Source: JAXJSP01 sp036310005 (lineage in GTDB: Bacteria; Bacillota; Clostridia; Oscillospirales; Acutalibacteraceae). Taken from it: DNA of 64,000 nucleotides. The translations under genes and the position numbers were made by a program. This document shows, one piece after another, positions 32,943-42,940 of the stretch (its first letter is position 1; the number at the start of each line of letters is the position of its first letter). Location: assembly GCA_036310005.1 (NCBI GenBank), contig JAXJSP010000050.1, positions 1 through 64,000 on the forward strand, given 5' to 3'. The notes beneath the pieces are model-generated. The model did not search any database. It had not been told where the DNA came from and saw nothing but the letters and a program-made list of their open reading frames with translations.

Positions 32943-34073
32943 CTACTCCTTTATTACAGGTTGAGTCATAGTAGCCCCGCAAGGCAAACTCTTTTTCAAA
33001 AGCAAAGCGTAAATATCATCTGCTCTACACTCAAGATTATACTCTTGAATGCTTGATTTATCAAGACTTTTTTTTTCATTTGCCCTTATGATAACAGGCA
33101 GTTTTGCGTTTTTAAACAAACACTCTGCATTTTTATTAAACCCGAGTACTTTTATATATTTCGGCAAATCGGTAATTTCACTCTTTTCTATCAAAAGCAG
33201 TGCCGACATCAATATTCGCCTTACTCTTGCTTCGGTATATCTTTTCGATTTTGTATTCGAAATTAATTCTTCATAATCTTTGCTCACTCTAATCGCGTTA
33301 TATAACCTGTCGCCAAGCCCCTCACTTATGTCGGGCAGAGCATAAATTTCCTGCTTTGTCATACTGCGGAGTTTAATCATTACAGGCAGTTTCGCTTTTG
33401 AGTAATCGTAAACAAAACCGTCATCAATTTGCTTTTTAAATATTTTATAAGCATCATCCGGTACATACTCTTTTAGTTCATTTAAGTTGTTTCTTAAATA
33501 CCCCGCAGAGCAAAATTCACCTTTTTTTAAACTGTCATGATTTGCACCTATGCGCTTTACAGCCTTGTAGTTCATTTTGGAATTTATTTGTTTAATCGCG
33601 TTAATATATTCAACCGCCAATGTATCGTTGGGATTCGATAAAATATCACTGCCGACTGCCGCCTCGCGCGCCGCAGCATAAGACATACCCTCTTTTAAAA
33701 ATCTGAGTATCTCACCGTCGCTTTCAAGAACCTTGTCTGCAACCTCTTTTATTAATTTTTCATCACCGCATTCGCTACCGAAATATATGCAGTCGACGTT
33801 AATACTGTCAAGAAGTTTTACACCGCCCAAAGCAAATTTCATCGCAGTTGACATACTGTATCTTACAGGCAACTCAATAATAATGTCAGCGCCGCATTTA
33901 AGCGCCGCTTCGGCTCTTGCCCATTTTGTAAATATTGCACCCTCACCGCGCTGAACAAAATTACCGCTCATAACGCAAACGACAGTATCTGCACCGTCTT
34001 GTCTTGCACAGTCGATTAAATATTTATGCGCCGAGTGAAAAGGGTTGAATTCCGCAATAATTCCTGCAACCAA
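32943..34073 (-). CDS. tmcAL: tRNA(Met) cytidine acetate ligase TmcAL
   Basis: Forms ac4C at the wobble position of elongator tRNA(Met) from acetate and ATP (formerly YlbM/DUF795). 376 residues: the nucleotidyltransferase N-terminus IIAEFNPFHSAHKYLI, VMSGNFVQRGEGAIF, ADIIIELP and a C-terminal helical domain. The usual NPFHxGH appears as NPFHSAH. It is divergent from ackA, a neighbour often seen in Firmicutes and chemically apt since the enzyme uses acetate. Confidence 0.92.
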   Translation of the reverse strand: MVAGIIAEFNPFHSAHKYLIDCARQDGADTVVCVMSGNFVQRGEGAIFTKWARAEAALKCGADIIIELPVRYSMSTAMKFALGGVKLLDSINVDCIYFGSECGDEKLIKEVADKVLESDGEILRFLKEGMSYAAAREAAVGSDILSNPNDTLAVEYINAIKQINSKMNYKAVKRIGANHDSLKKGEFCSAGYLRNNLNELKEYVPDDAYKIFKKQIDDGFVYDYSKAKLPVMIKLRSMTKQEIYALPDISEGLGDRLYNAIRVSKDYEELISNTKSKRYTEARVRRILMSALLLIEKSEITDLPKYIKVLGFNKNAECLFKNAKLPVIIRANEKKSLDKSSIQEYNLECRADDIYALLLKKSLPCGATMTQPVIKE

Positions 34074-34098
34074 AATAAATATCTCCTTAAAAAATGAC

Positions 34099-34127
34099 TT
34101 GAAAAAGCAATATAGATGTTATATCAT
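34099..34127 (+). promoter_or_regulatory. Promoter of ackA
   Basis: TTGAAA (34099-34104), 17-nt spacer, TATCAT (34122-34127) in the divergent spacer with tmcAL. Confidence 0.6.
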
Positions 34128-34197
34128 TATATAGATATATTATATTATACATTTTTTTGTGCTTGTTTCAAGCATGTAAAGAAAGGAAACAGATAAA

Positions 34198-35391
34198 ATG
34201 AAGATTCTTGTTGTAAACGCAGGTTCTTCGTCGCTTAAGTATCAACTTATTGATATGAACGGAGAAAAATTACTTGCAAAGGGTATTTGTGAGCAAATCG
34301 GCGATGCAAATTCGTCTTATACTCATAAAGTGCCTTCGGACCCATCTAAAAATGTATCAAAACCGTATAAAATGGCTGACCACTCTGCTGCTATCGAACT
34401 TGTACTTAACTTGCTTGTCAGCAAAGAAAACGGTGTAATTTCGTCAATGAGCGAAATCGGTGCGGTAGGCCACCGCGTACTTCACGGAGGAGAAAAATTC
34501 TCAAGCAGCGTTGTTGTAAATGAAGAAGTTAAATCGGCAATCAGAGAGTGCTTTAAATTCGGACCTTTACATAACCCGGCAAACTTAAAGGGCATTGAAG
34601 CGTGCGAGAGCGTTATGGATGTTCCGCAAGTTGCTGTATTCGATACAGGCTTCCACCAGACTATGCCCGATTATGCATATATGTATGCTCTGCCTTATGA
34701 GTTTTATGAAAAAGACGGTATCCGTAAATACGGATTTCACGGAACTTCACACCGCTTTGTCTCAGGCCGCGCAATTGAATTGCTCGGTGGAAAGGCAGAG
34801 GGCACAAAAATTATTACCTGCCATTTAGGTAACGGTTCTTCAATAAGCGCCGTTAAAGACGGTAAATGTTATGATACAACAATGGGACTTACCCCTCTTG
34901 AAGGTATTATGATGGGTACCCGTTGCGGTTCTGTTGATCCTGCAATTGTTACAACAATTATGAAAGCACATAATTTATCACCCGATGAAATGGACGCTCT
35001 TATGAACAAAAAAAGCGGTATGCTCGGAATTGCCGGTGTAAGCGATAACCGTGAAATTTCAAGCAGAGCGGATGCCGGAGATGAAAAAGCAATTTTAGTA
35101 GGTAAAATGCTCACTCACCAACTTACAAAATATGTCGGCGCATTCGCCGCTGCTATGGGCGGAGTAGACGCAATCGTATTTACGGGCGGTATCGGTGAAA
35201 ACTCCGGAAATTACAGAGAAGCAGTCGCTGCAAATATCGAATTTTTAGGAACTAAATTAGACAAAGAGAAAAATGCTGTCAGAGGAGAGGAAGTTGAAAT
35301 TTCAACTCCCGACTCGAAAGTTAAAATGTTTGTTATTCCTACAAATGAGGAATTGGTAATAGCAAGAGATACTTTAAATCTTGTCAGATAA
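34198..35391 (+). CDS. ackA: Acetate kinase
   Basis: Converts acetyl phosphate and ADP to acetate and ATP, the main fermentative ATP step. 397 residues. Signatures are MKILVVNAGSSSLKYQL, GHRVLHGGEKFSSS, VFDTGFHQTMP, GFHGTSHRFVS, ITCHLGNGSSISA and FTGGIGENSG. SD AAAGGAAAC precedes the ATG. Monocistronic, with its own promoter and terminator; no pta is in the window. Confidence 0.96.
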   Translation: MKILVVNAGSSSLKYQLIDMNGEKLLAKGICEQIGDANSSYTHKVPSDPSKNVSKPYKMADHSAAIELVLNLLVSKENGVISSMSEIGAVGHRVLHGGEKFSSSVVVNEEVKSAIRECFKFGPLHNPANLKGIEACESVMDVPQVAVFDTGFHQTMPDYAYMYALPYEFYEKDGIRKYGFHGTSHRFVSGRAIELLGGKAEGTKIITCHLGNGSSISAVKDGKCYDTTMGLTPLEGIMMGTRCGSVDPAIVTTIMKAHNLSPDEMDALMNKKSGMLGIAGVSDNREISSRADAGDEKAILVGKMLTHQLTKYVGAFAAAMGGVDAIVFTGGIGENSGNYREAVAANIEFLGTKLDKEKNAVRGEEVEISTPDSKVKMFVIPTNEELVIARDTLNLVR

Positions 35392-35422
35392 GCAGTTTGC
35401 TAAAACTGTATACAAAGAATAA

Positions 35423-35470
35423 AAACAAGGCATTACAAACGGTCAAGTCCGTGAGTAATGCCTTGTTTTA
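35423..35470. terminator. Terminator between ackA and the LCP gene
   Basis: AAAACAAGGCATTAC (35423-35437) pairs with GTAATGCCTTGTTTT, with an inner ACGG/CCGT stem. T-rich on the plus side and A-rich on the other, so it may serve both genes. It overlaps the LCP stop codon. Confidence 0.85.
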
Positions 35471-37063
35471 ATCTATAGATGCTACTTCCGATACTTCGTT
35501 TTCAGTTGATTCCGATGATGAATCATAACTCGATATATCTTCGTCTTCACTTGATATAACTTCGCTTGAAACCGGCTCGCTTTGTACGGGCTTGCTTTGA
35601 ACAGGCTTACTTTCCGCAAGCGTGCTGCTTTGAGTCGGTTTACTGCTCTGTATTGGCTGACTGCTTTGCACAGGAGTGCTGCTCTGAGTCTGCTTACTGC
35701 TTTGCACAGGCGTACTGCTTTGTGTAGATTTACTGCTTGTAACCGCACTGCTTACATCCTTGCTTTGAGTCGATTCAATTTCAGTATCATCAGTCTTTTT
35801 TGACACATTCTCGCTAACAGTATTAGAAGAAGAAGTAACCGAAACAGTTACTTCTTCTTTGGTTGAATAATTATTATTCGCAGCATCGTATGTCGATTCG
35901 TCCGAGTAATCTGAAGTCTCGACATCAATATCGGTTTCATAAATAAAATTGTGTATATAACTTGCAACAACATCAGTATCAAACCGCCATACCCAGGCAC
36001 CGTCATACACACCGCCTATTACTTCGCTGCCTTCGGACATATAATAAGGCTCGTCGGGATCGGTAGTCTGCGGGAAAGTTACTCTTTGAAGTGATAAACT
36101 TGATGAAATCAAAGGAGTAAAACCTAAAATTGTTGAGTAGTCCATTGAGGTTTGAACAATACCGAGCATTGTTTTTATAAATGACGGATACTGTGTAATG
36201 GACAGCCCCTTTACTTTTTCAAGCAGTAATTCAAGCACCTTGCCCTGTCTGTTTGTTCTTTCATTGTCAGAGTCAATCTGTCTTATTCTCGAATACTGAC
36301 AAGCCTGTATTCCGTTTAGATGAACAAGTCCTGTTTCGGTAACTTCATTACCCGTGTTATAAAGTTTACCGTAGTCCATATTATTCATATTATTACGCTC
36401 TGCTTCGGTTATCGTAATATCAATACCGCCAAAGTAATCAACAACATCTGCGGCTTCTTCAAAGTTTACTGCAACATATTCGCGTATATCCAAATCAAAG
36501 TTTTGATTTAATGTTTTAATCGCAAGTTCGGGACCGCTTGTCTGATAACCCTCATTTGCATAAACGCATCCGTAATGATAAGCGTGCGTTAATTTTTCGT
36601 GAATTGTGTTTCCGTTAGGTAATTCAATTGCAACATAACTGTCACGAAGAATTGAAGAAACTTTAATAGTACCTTGTTTGCGGTTTACGGAAATTACCAT
36701 AACGGTATCGCTTCTGCTTGTGTTGCTCGACGATGCGTCAATACCGAATAAAGCAATATTGACAACACCGCTGTTTTTGTATTTAAAGTTTTCGTTAATA
36801 CCGAGGTTTGAGTCCGTTTTGTCAATAAGCACTTTTTCCATGCCGCCGAATACATACCACCAAAGGCCGAGTATCAGGGCAACAACAGTCAAAATAGAAA
36901 CAATAGAAATTATTACACCTTTTTTCTTTTTCTTCTTCTTTTTGCCTTTTTGCTTATTGTCATTACTTGAAATATCTTCAAAATCATCAGATACAACAAT
37001 ATTTGATTTGTCACCGTTGGCATAGGAATATCTGTTGCCGAAAATATCATTTTTCTTTGACAA
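35468..37063 (-). CDS. LytR-CpsA-Psr (LCP) family protein with a Ser/Thr/Gln-rich tail
   Basis: Membrane-anchored phosphotransferase type that attaches glycopolymers to peptidoglycan. 531 residues: a short cytoplasmic start with an eight-Lys run, one membrane helix (~48-70), the LCP domain (FGIDASSSNTSRSDTVMVIS, SILRDSYVAI, YFGGIDITI, YSRIRQIDSDNERTNRQGKV), then about 130 residues of low-complexity repeats such as QSSTPVQSS. The tail is probably a wall-spanning linker. The start is TTG with GGTGA upstream. Confidence 0.9.
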   Translation of the reverse strand: MSKKNDIFGNRYSYANGDKSNIVVSDDFEDISSNDNKQKGKKKKKKKKGVIISIVSILTVVALILGLWWYVFGGMEKVLIDKTDSNLGINENFKYKNSGVVNIALFGIDASSSNTSRSDTVMVISVNRKQGTIKVSSILRDSYVAIELPNGNTIHEKLTHAYHYGCVYANEGYQTSGPELAIKTLNQNFDLDIREYVAVNFEEAADVVDYFGGIDITITEAERNNMNNMDYGKLYNTGNEVTETGLVHLNGIQACQYSRIRQIDSDNERTNRQGKVLELLLEKVKGLSITQYPSFIKTMLGIVQTSMDYSTILGFTPLISSSLSLQRVTFPQTTDPDEPYYMSEGSEVIGGVYDGAWVWRFDTDVVASYIHNFIYETDIDVETSDYSDESTYDAANNNYSTKEEVTVSVTSSSNTVSENVSKKTDDTEIESTQSKDVSSAVTSSKSTQSSTPVQSSKQTQSSTPVQSSQPIQSSKPTQSSTLAESKPVQSKPVQSEPVSSEVISSEDEDISSYDSSSESTENEVSEVASID

Positions 37064-37104
37064 AATTTATCACCGTCCGATTTTATTTTGGTAATACAAA
37101 TCTT

Positions 37105-37133
37105 ATTATACCATTTTCAACAGTTTTTGTCTA
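37105..37133 (-). promoter_or_regulatory. Promoter of the LCP gene
   Basis: On the minus strand, TAGACA (plus 37128-37133), 17-nt spacer, TATAAT (plus 37105-37110). Confidence 0.55.
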
Positions 37134-37189
37134 TAAATTTAAACATTTTAAGAAATATGTTTACAATTTAAACATAATATTTTTAAATT

Positions 37190-38722
37190 TTAACTTTTAT
37201 TCTTCCAATATCTGTTTTCAAGACTTCTTAACTGTACTGCCTGTAAAACATGTCCCGATTCAATAACTTCCTTGCCTGCCAAATCGGCAATTGTGCGTGA
37301 TACCTTTAAAATTCTCTCATACGCACGCGCGGACAAATCAAGACTGATAAACGCTTCTTTGATAATCTCCTTTGCATTACTGTCAAGCACACAGTATTTG
37401 TTCATAAGTGCGGGAGTCAGCCTCGCGTTGCAGGAAATATCGGTTCCTTTGTATCTTTCACGCTGAATTTGTCTTGCCGCGTTTACTCTTTGCCTTATGC
37501 TCGCACTCGACTCCGACTTTTTAGTGTTGGATAAACTTTTGTAATCAACAGAAGGTACATCAATGTGCAAATCAATTCTGTCAAGCATAGGTCCCGATAC
37601 CTTGTTTAAATATCTTGTAACTGCGGCAGGCGAGCAAGTGCAGGTCTTGCCTTTTTGTCCGTAATACCCGCACGGACACGGATTCATAGCGGCAATAAAC
37701 ATTATGTTGCAGTTGTACGATACCGAGCCCGACGCCCTTGTTATGTTTACTTTTCCGTCTTCTAAAGGCTGGCGGAGTATTTCGAGCGTCTGTCTTTCAA
37801 ACTCGGGAAATTCGTCTAAAAATAATATACCGTTATGCGCAAGCGAAATTTCACCGGGTTTCGGGTATGTACCGCCTCCGCTCATTCCGACAGGCGAAAT
37901 TGTGTGGTGCGGAGAACGGAAAGGCCGACGGTTTATAAGCGGTATGTTGCTTGGCATAAGTCCGGCAACGGAATATATCTTTGTCGTTTCAATCTTTTCA
38001 TCAAAACTCATTTCGGGCAGAATCGAAGGCAAGCGCTTTGCCAACATTGACTTACCCGAACCGGGAGGGCCGACAAGCAGAACATTATGTCCGCCCGCTG
38101 CGGCAATTTCAAGCCCCTTTTTAGCAATAATCTGACCTTTGACATCGCAAAAATCAAGATACTCGGGCTCTTTGTCAAATTCATAATCACTAACCTCTGC
38201 CGGCTTGATTTGTACCTGACCTGTAATAAAACTTAATAACTGCATAATGTCTTTAACGGGTATTATTTTAATTCCGCTTACAACAGAACATTCCGCAGCA
38301 TTCGCAACAGGCACGAAAAAGTGAGTAAAACCCTGCTCCTTAGCGTGAATTGCCATAGCCAAAGCACCGTTTATGGAACGCAACTCGCCGGTTAAAGATA
38401 ATTCACCCGCAAAAGCACACTTATCAAGTTTTGCCTTGATTTGCCCTGAACACTTTAAAAGTGAAACAAGTATGGGTAAATCATAAACAGGGCCCTCTTT
38501 TTTGGTGTCGGCGGGCGCTAAATTTATTGTAATTCTGCTTACGGGAAAGGAAAAACCGCAGTTTTTAATTGCGGAGCGGACTCTGCCTCTTGATTCTTTG
38601 ACCGAAGCATCGGGCAAGCCTACAATATCAAACGACGGAAGTCCGTTAGTTATATCAGCCTCGACTTCAACCGTGTATGCGTTAAGTCCGTATAAGCCCA
38701 CCGAATAAATTTTTGAAACCAT
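37190..38722 (-). CDS. YifB/ComM-family Mg-chelatase-like AAA ATPase
   Basis: 510 residues: an N-terminal Lon-protease-like S5 fold (YSVGLYGLNAYTVEVEADIT, GLPDASVKESRGRVRSA), Walker A VGPPGSGKSMLAKRLP, Walker B NGILFLDEFPEF, a Cys cluster CPCGYYGQKGKTCTCSP, then the Mg-chelatase C-terminal domain. ComM in Gram-negatives promotes branch migration during transformation; the role in Firmicutes is unclear. I chose ATG 38722 behind AGGAGGGG; an upstream in-frame ATG adds 19 residues without an SD. Confidence 0.9.
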   Translation of the reverse strand: MVSKIYSVGLYGLNAYTVEVEADITNGLPSFDIVGLPDASVKESRGRVRSAIKNCGFSFPVSRITINLAPADTKKEGPVYDLPILVSLLKCSGQIKAKLDKCAFAGELSLTGELRSINGALAMAIHAKEQGFTHFFVPVANAAECSVVSGIKIIPVKDIMQLLSFITGQVQIKPAEVSDYEFDKEPEYLDFCDVKGQIIAKKGLEIAAAGGHNVLLVGPPGSGKSMLAKRLPSILPEMSFDEKIETTKIYSVAGLMPSNIPLINRRPFRSPHHTISPVGMSGGGTYPKPGEISLAHNGILFLDEFPEFERQTLEILRQPLEDGKVNITRASGSVSYNCNIMFIAAMNPCPCGYYGQKGKTCTCSPAAVTRYLNKVSGPMLDRIDLHIDVPSVDYKSLSNTKKSESSASIRQRVNAARQIQRERYKGTDISCNARLTPALMNKYCVLDSNAKEIIKEAFISLDLSARAYERILKVSRTIADLAGKEVIESGHVLQAVQLRSLENRYWKNKS

Positions 38723-38779
38723 ATTTTTCCCCTCCTGAAACTTATATTTAATTATACATAAAACGACAGCATTATTCAA

Positions 38780-38920
38780 CTATAAATCGTCAGAGTCCTG
38801 AATAGGCTGCTCATATTTGTTTTCAGGCATGCCTGTATACATTCCGAGCGGATCGGACTTGCTTGCAGAGGGAATAATCTTTTTGATTTTCTTTTCAATT
38901 TTTTTCGATTTTTTATCCAT
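38780..38920 (-). CDS. Small 46-residue protein with a basic head and acidic tail
   Basis: Begins MDKKSKKIEKKIKKII, continues SDPLGMYTGMPENKYEQP and ends IQDSDDL. AGGAGG sits 7 bp before the ATG (plus 38926-38933), which supports translation. The DPxGxYTG...QDxDDL layout looks familiar from small unannotated clostridial proteins, but I cannot name a family. It lies 57 bp upstream of the YifB gene on the same strand, so it may share its mRNA. Function unknown. Confidence 0.72.
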   Translation of the reverse strand: MDKKSKKIEKKIKKIIPSASKSDPLGMYTGMPENKYEQPIQDSDDL

Positions 38921-38997
38921 TTAAAATGCCTCCTTTCTTATGTGATTATTATTTGCAAACCGCGCTCATAATAATTATTAGATTAAGCCTTGTTTTC

Positions 38998-39026
38998 TTG
39001 ACAAAATATACATAATATATTAAAAT
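38998..39026 (+). promoter_or_regulatory. Promoter of rnj
   Basis: TTGACA (38998-39003), 17-nt spacer, TAAAAT (39021-39026). A leader of about 70 nt follows, AT-rich with no obvious element. Confidence 0.8.
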
Positions 39027-39101
39027 ATATCTATTATGGGATAATAGCGTTATTATATAATTTAATTATACATATTCGAGACTCGAAAAGGAGAGTAATT
39101 A

Positions 39102-40937
39102 ATGGCACAAAACAAAAAAGAAAATACAGCAAAAAACAACAGTGCTAAAACAAAATCAAATTATACAAAAAAAGTTCAGACAAAAACTCAGACTAAAAGT
39201 AAAACACCGAATACTGCCGGTAAGAATACTGTAAAAAAGGCAAATAATTACCGAAAAAAAACTAAAACAAAGATAAACGAAACCCCCGCTTTGCCCTTAA
39301 AGGTCATTTCACTCGGAGGTTTGGAGGAAATAGGTAAAAATTTAACCGTTTTCGAATACGGAGAAGACATTATTTTAGTAGACTGCGGTATGTCTTTTCC
39401 TGATGAAGATATGCTCGGCATAGATATCGTAATACCTGATTTTACTTATATTGTTAAAAACAAGGACAGAGTCAGAGGACTGTTTTTAACTCACGGACAC
39501 GAGGACCATATAGGCGCAATTCCTTATCTTTTCAAACAGGATATAAACATTCCGATTTACGGTACACGCCTTACTTTGGGACTCGTTGAAGGCAAGATGA
39601 AAGAGCATAATTTAACTTCTGTTAAATATGTGCCCGTAACACCGGGCGAGAGAATAAATGCCGGAAGTTTTAATGTTGAGTTTATTCATGTAAACCATTC
39701 AATACCCGAAGCAGTCGCTATGGCAATAAGATGTCCCGCAGGACTCTTTGTTCATACGGGAGACTTTAAAATAGATATGACTCCCATTGACTCGGAACCT
39801 ATTGATTTAGCGCGCTTTTCACAACTCGGTCAAGAGGGTGTAACCGCACTTTTTGCAGACTCTACAAATGCGGAAAGAAAAGGTTTTACACCGAGCGAGA
39901 GAACTGTCGGAAAAACTTTTTCGGCAATTTTTGAAAACGCAAAAGATAAAAGAATAGTTGTTGCAACATTTTCTTCCAATATTCACAGAATGCAGCAAAT
40001 AATTGACGAGGCAGTTAAATGGGGAAGAAAGGTTGCGGTATCGGGCAGAAGTATGCTCAATGCAATCGCTGTAGCAGAAGAACTCGGCTGCCTGAAAGTA
40101 CCGCAGGGAGTAATTATAAGCATTGATATTATCAACCGCTTTAATGACGAGGACCTTGTGATTATGACAACAGGCTCTCAGGGTGAGCCGATGTCAGCGT
40201 TAAGCAGAATGGCATTTTCAGACCACAGAAAAGTCTCTCTCGGTTCAAACGATTTGGTAATAATTTCAGCAAACCCGATTCCCGGCAACGAAAAATTAGT
40301 CTCAAAAGTTATAAACGAACTTATGAAACTCGGCTGTCAGGTAGTTTATGAAAAAAGTTATGATATCCACGTTTCCGGACATGCTTGTCAGGAAGAACTC
40401 AAAACCATAATGAGCCTTGTTAAACCTAAATTCTTTATGCCGCTTCACGGTGAATACAGACACCTTTATCATAATAAAGAAATCGCGGTTTCAATGGGAA
40501 TTGATGAAAAAAATGTAATGTTGTCGGAACTCGGTAATGTAATTGAATTTACAAAAAATTCAATGAAATGCACCGGTACCGTACAGGCGGGTAAACAGTT
40601 AGTTGACGGTCTCGGTGTCGGCGATGTTGGAAACATAGTCTTAAAAGACAGAAAGCACTTAGCGGAAGACGGACTTATTGCAGTCGTTATGACAATAGAT
40701 TCCGTATCAGGCGATGTTTTAGCGGGCCCCGAAATAGTCAGCAGAGGCTTTGTGTATGTCAGAGAGTCGGAACAACTTATAGACGAGGCTCGTTCAAGAG
40801 TTTATGATGTTTTAATGAATTGTGACTCAAACGACTGGAACTTAATAAGAACAAAAGTCAGAGATGAACTCTCAAGATTTATTTATATTAAGACAAGAAG
40901 AAATCCGATGATATTGCCTATCATTATGGAAGTTTAA
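39102..40937 (+). CDS. rnj: Ribonuclease J
   Basis: 5' exo- and endoribonuclease of mRNA decay and rRNA maturation. 611 residues: a ~60-residue Lys/Thr-rich disordered head not in the core fold, a metallo-beta-lactamase domain with H131-x-H133-x-D135-H136 (THGHEDHIG), the beta-CASP region (ADSTNAERKGFTPSE, TTGSQGEPMSALSRMA) and the C-terminal HVSGHACQEELK/PLHGEYRHL segments. SD AAAAGGAGA. It heads a run into gdpP-rplI-dnaB. Confidence 0.95.
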   Translation: MAQNKKENTAKNNSAKTKSNYTKKVQTKTQTKSKTPNTAGKNTVKKANNYRKKTKTKINETPALPLKVISLGGLEEIGKNLTVFEYGEDIILVDCGMSFPDEDMLGIDIVIPDFTYIVKNKDRVRGLFLTHGHEDHIGAIPYLFKQDINIPIYGTRLTLGLVEGKMKEHNLTSVKYVPVTPGERINAGSFNVEFIHVNHSIPEAVAMAIRCPAGLFVHTGDFKIDMTPIDSEPIDLARFSQLGQEGVTALFADSTNAERKGFTPSERTVGKTFSAIFENAKDKRIVVATFSSNIHRMQQIIDEAVKWGRKVAVSGRSMLNAIAVAEELGCLKVPQGVIISIDIINRFNDEDLVIMTTGSQGEPMSALSRMAFSDHRKVSLGSNDLVIISANPIPGNEKLVSKVINELMKLGCQVVYEKSYDIHVSGHACQEELKTIMSLVKPKFFMPLHGEYRHLYHNKEIAVSMGIDEKNVMLSELGNVIEFTKNSMKCTGTVQAGKQLVDGLGVGDVGNIVLKDRKHLAEDGLIAVVMTIDSVSGDVLAGPEIVSRGFVYVRESEQLIDEARSRVYDVLMNCDSNDWNLIRTKVRDELSRFIYIKTRRNPMILPIIMEV

Positions 40938-40964
40938 TAATATTTGCAAAGGGAGGAAACCCCT

Positions 40965-42923
40965 ATGAAAAAAACAAATTTAATTTACGCAATAATGCTT
41001 TATTCAATAGTAATTTTGCTTTTTGCAAACGGTGTCGCAACAATGTTGCTTTCAAGCATTGACAGTGTAAAGATTAACACTTTTTATATCGGCATCGGAG
41101 AAATTACGCTTTCTTTAATAGCACTTATTGTTGCAATACTTTACAGAATAAACAAAAGAAAAAGAAATTATGCCTTGCTTTGCTCCGTAAACGAAAAACT
41201 GAAAGCGGAAAGCATTTTTACCGATAATTTAATTATGCCGATTATGATGTGCAAAGACGGTAAAATTGTCTGGTATAACAATGCATTCCGTACCGCTGTG
41301 CTTTTAGGTGAAGATGTAATAGGCGACAGCCTTGTAAGTATAATTCCGCAAGGCATTTCGGAACTTACCGCTTCCGAGACAAAAGTGAGTGTTAATAATA
41401 AAAACTACCAGGTTTTCATCACTTCTCAAAATGACAGCAGTATGTTCTATTTTATTGATACAACAGAACTTGACGATGCTAATTTTGAACTTTACATTAC
41501 AAAACCTGTTGTAGGTTATATAACAATTGATAATTTAGACGAACTTTCAAGAGGACTCAAAGACAGCGAAAGAGCAGAAATCAGTTCTGTTATTCAGCAT
41601 ACGGTTGAAATCTGGTCAAACGAATTCAACTGCATTATCAAAAAGTTAAGCTCAGACAGATTTTTTATGCTCACTGACCGCAGAGGACTTGAGCATTTAA
41701 GAGCAAACAAATTTGATATATTAAAAAGAGTAAAAAGCATCTCGCTGAGAGAAAACGCAGTCGCAACATTATCAATAGGACTTGGCTATGATGCAGACAG
41801 TTTTGAAAAAGATGAAGCCTACGCAAGAGATGCGCTCGATATGGCGCTCGGCAGAGGCGGTGACCAGGTTGCAGTTAAAAATTCAAATGACTTTGAATTT
41901 TACGGCGGCACTTCCGCTACTACTTCAAAACGCTCAAGAGTAAGAACAAGAGTCGTAGCAGATGCGCTTGTAAAACTTATAAACGAAAGCGGTAATGTTC
42001 TTATTATGGGACATAAAAACGCCGACTTTGACTGTATCGGTTCCGCATACGGACTTAGCAGAATAGCAGCCTCTTGCGGAAAAAAAGTAAATATTATTGT
42101 CAACAGAACAACCTGCCTTTGCAATAATCTGGTAGATTATATCTCAAAAGAAGCAAAGGATATATTTGTAAGCCCTGACGATGCAGACGAAATTGTAAAT
42201 GAGAATACGCTGCTGATTATTACGGATACACACAGGAAAAACTTTGTTGAAAGTGCGGACATTTATAAAAAATGTCAGAATATAGTAATTATCGACCACC
42301 ACAGAAAAACAGTTGATTATATTGATAATTCGGTTATTTTCTACCACGAGCCGTATTCTTCATCCGCAAGCGAGATGGTAACGGAACTTGTGCAAAATAT
42401 TATTTCAAAAGTCAATAAGGTAGTAGCCGAAGGCTTACTTGCAGGAATAACTTTGGATACAAAGAATTTTGTATTACATACAAGCAGCCGAACTTTCGAG
42501 GCATCGGCATATCTGCGCTCTTGCGGAGCCGACCCGGTTGTTGTAAAAAATATGTTCCAAAATTCCGTGGAAGTATTTAAACAAAGAGCAGAACTTGTCA
42601 AAAAGGCATTTATTTATAAAGGCTGTGCAATTTCATATTCGGACAAGACAGGCACCGACACAATTGTCGCATGCGCACAGGCGGCGGATGAAATGCTCGG
42701 CATTAACGGGGTTAGCGCGTCATTTGTATTTTACGGTATCAGCGGAGGAATAAATATTTCGGCGCGTTCGCTCGGCGCAGTAAATGTACAACTTATAATG
42801 GAAAGTCTCGGCGGCGGCGGACATCTTACAATGGCTGCTGCACAGGTAAAAGATGTAACACCCGAACAGGGTTTGGAACTTATTAAAAAAGCAATAGATA
42901 ACTATATCAGCGAAAATTCATAG
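40965..42923 (+). CDS. gdpP: c-di-AMP phosphodiesterase GdpP
   Basis: Membrane-bound DHH phosphodiesterase that degrades c-di-AMP. About 652 residues: two membrane helices (~8-30, 42-60), a PAS domain, a degenerate GGDEF domain (NFELYITKPVVGYITIDN...), then DHH (NADFDCIGSAYG, DHH at ~444-446) and DHHA1 with ESLGGGGHLTMAA. I chose ATG 40965 behind GGGAGG; an upstream in-frame start lacks an SD at the right distance. The gdpP-rplI-dnaB order is standard in Firmicutes. Confidence 0.94.
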   Translation: MKKTNLIYAIMLYSIVILLFANGVATMLLSSIDSVKINTFYIGIGEITLSLIALIVAILYRINKRKRNYALLCSVNEKLKAESIFTDNLIMPIMMCKDGKIVWYNNAFRTAVLLGEDVIGDSLVSIIPQGISELTASETKVSVNNKNYQVFITSQNDSSMFYFIDTTELDDANFELYITKPVVGYITIDNLDELSRGLKDSERAEISSVIQHTVEIWSNEFNCIIKKLSSDRFFMLTDRRGLEHLRANKFDILKRVKSISLRENAVATLSIGLGYDADSFEKDEAYARDALDMALGRGGDQVAVKNSNDFEFYGGTSATTSKRSRVRTRVVADALVKLINESGNVLIMGHKNADFDCIGSAYGLSRIAASCGKKVNIIVNRTTCLCNNLVDYISKEAKDIFVSPDDADEIVNENTLLIITDTHRKNFVESADIYKKCQNIVIIDHHRKTVDYIDNSVIFYHEPYSSSASEMVTELVQNIISKVNKVVAEGLLAGITLDTKNFVLHTSSRTFEASAYLRSCGADPVVVKNMFQNSVEVFKQRAELVKKAFIYKGCAISYSDKTGTDTIVACAQAADEMLGINGVSASFVFYGISGGINISARSLGAVNVQLIMESLGGGGHLTMAAAQVKDVTPEQGLELIKKAIDNYISENS

Positions 42924-42940
42924 AAAGCGAAGTGTATAAA

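Noticed and set aside
35600..35760. Short direct repeats as a possible CRISPR or tandem-repeat array
   Set aside because: They are codon-level repeats encoding the Ser/Gln/Thr-rich tail of the LCP protein; no spacers of constant length.
36920..36950. Poly-T-rich run as a terminator on plus
   Set aside because: It encodes the Lys run of the LCP protein on the minus strand; no stem before it.
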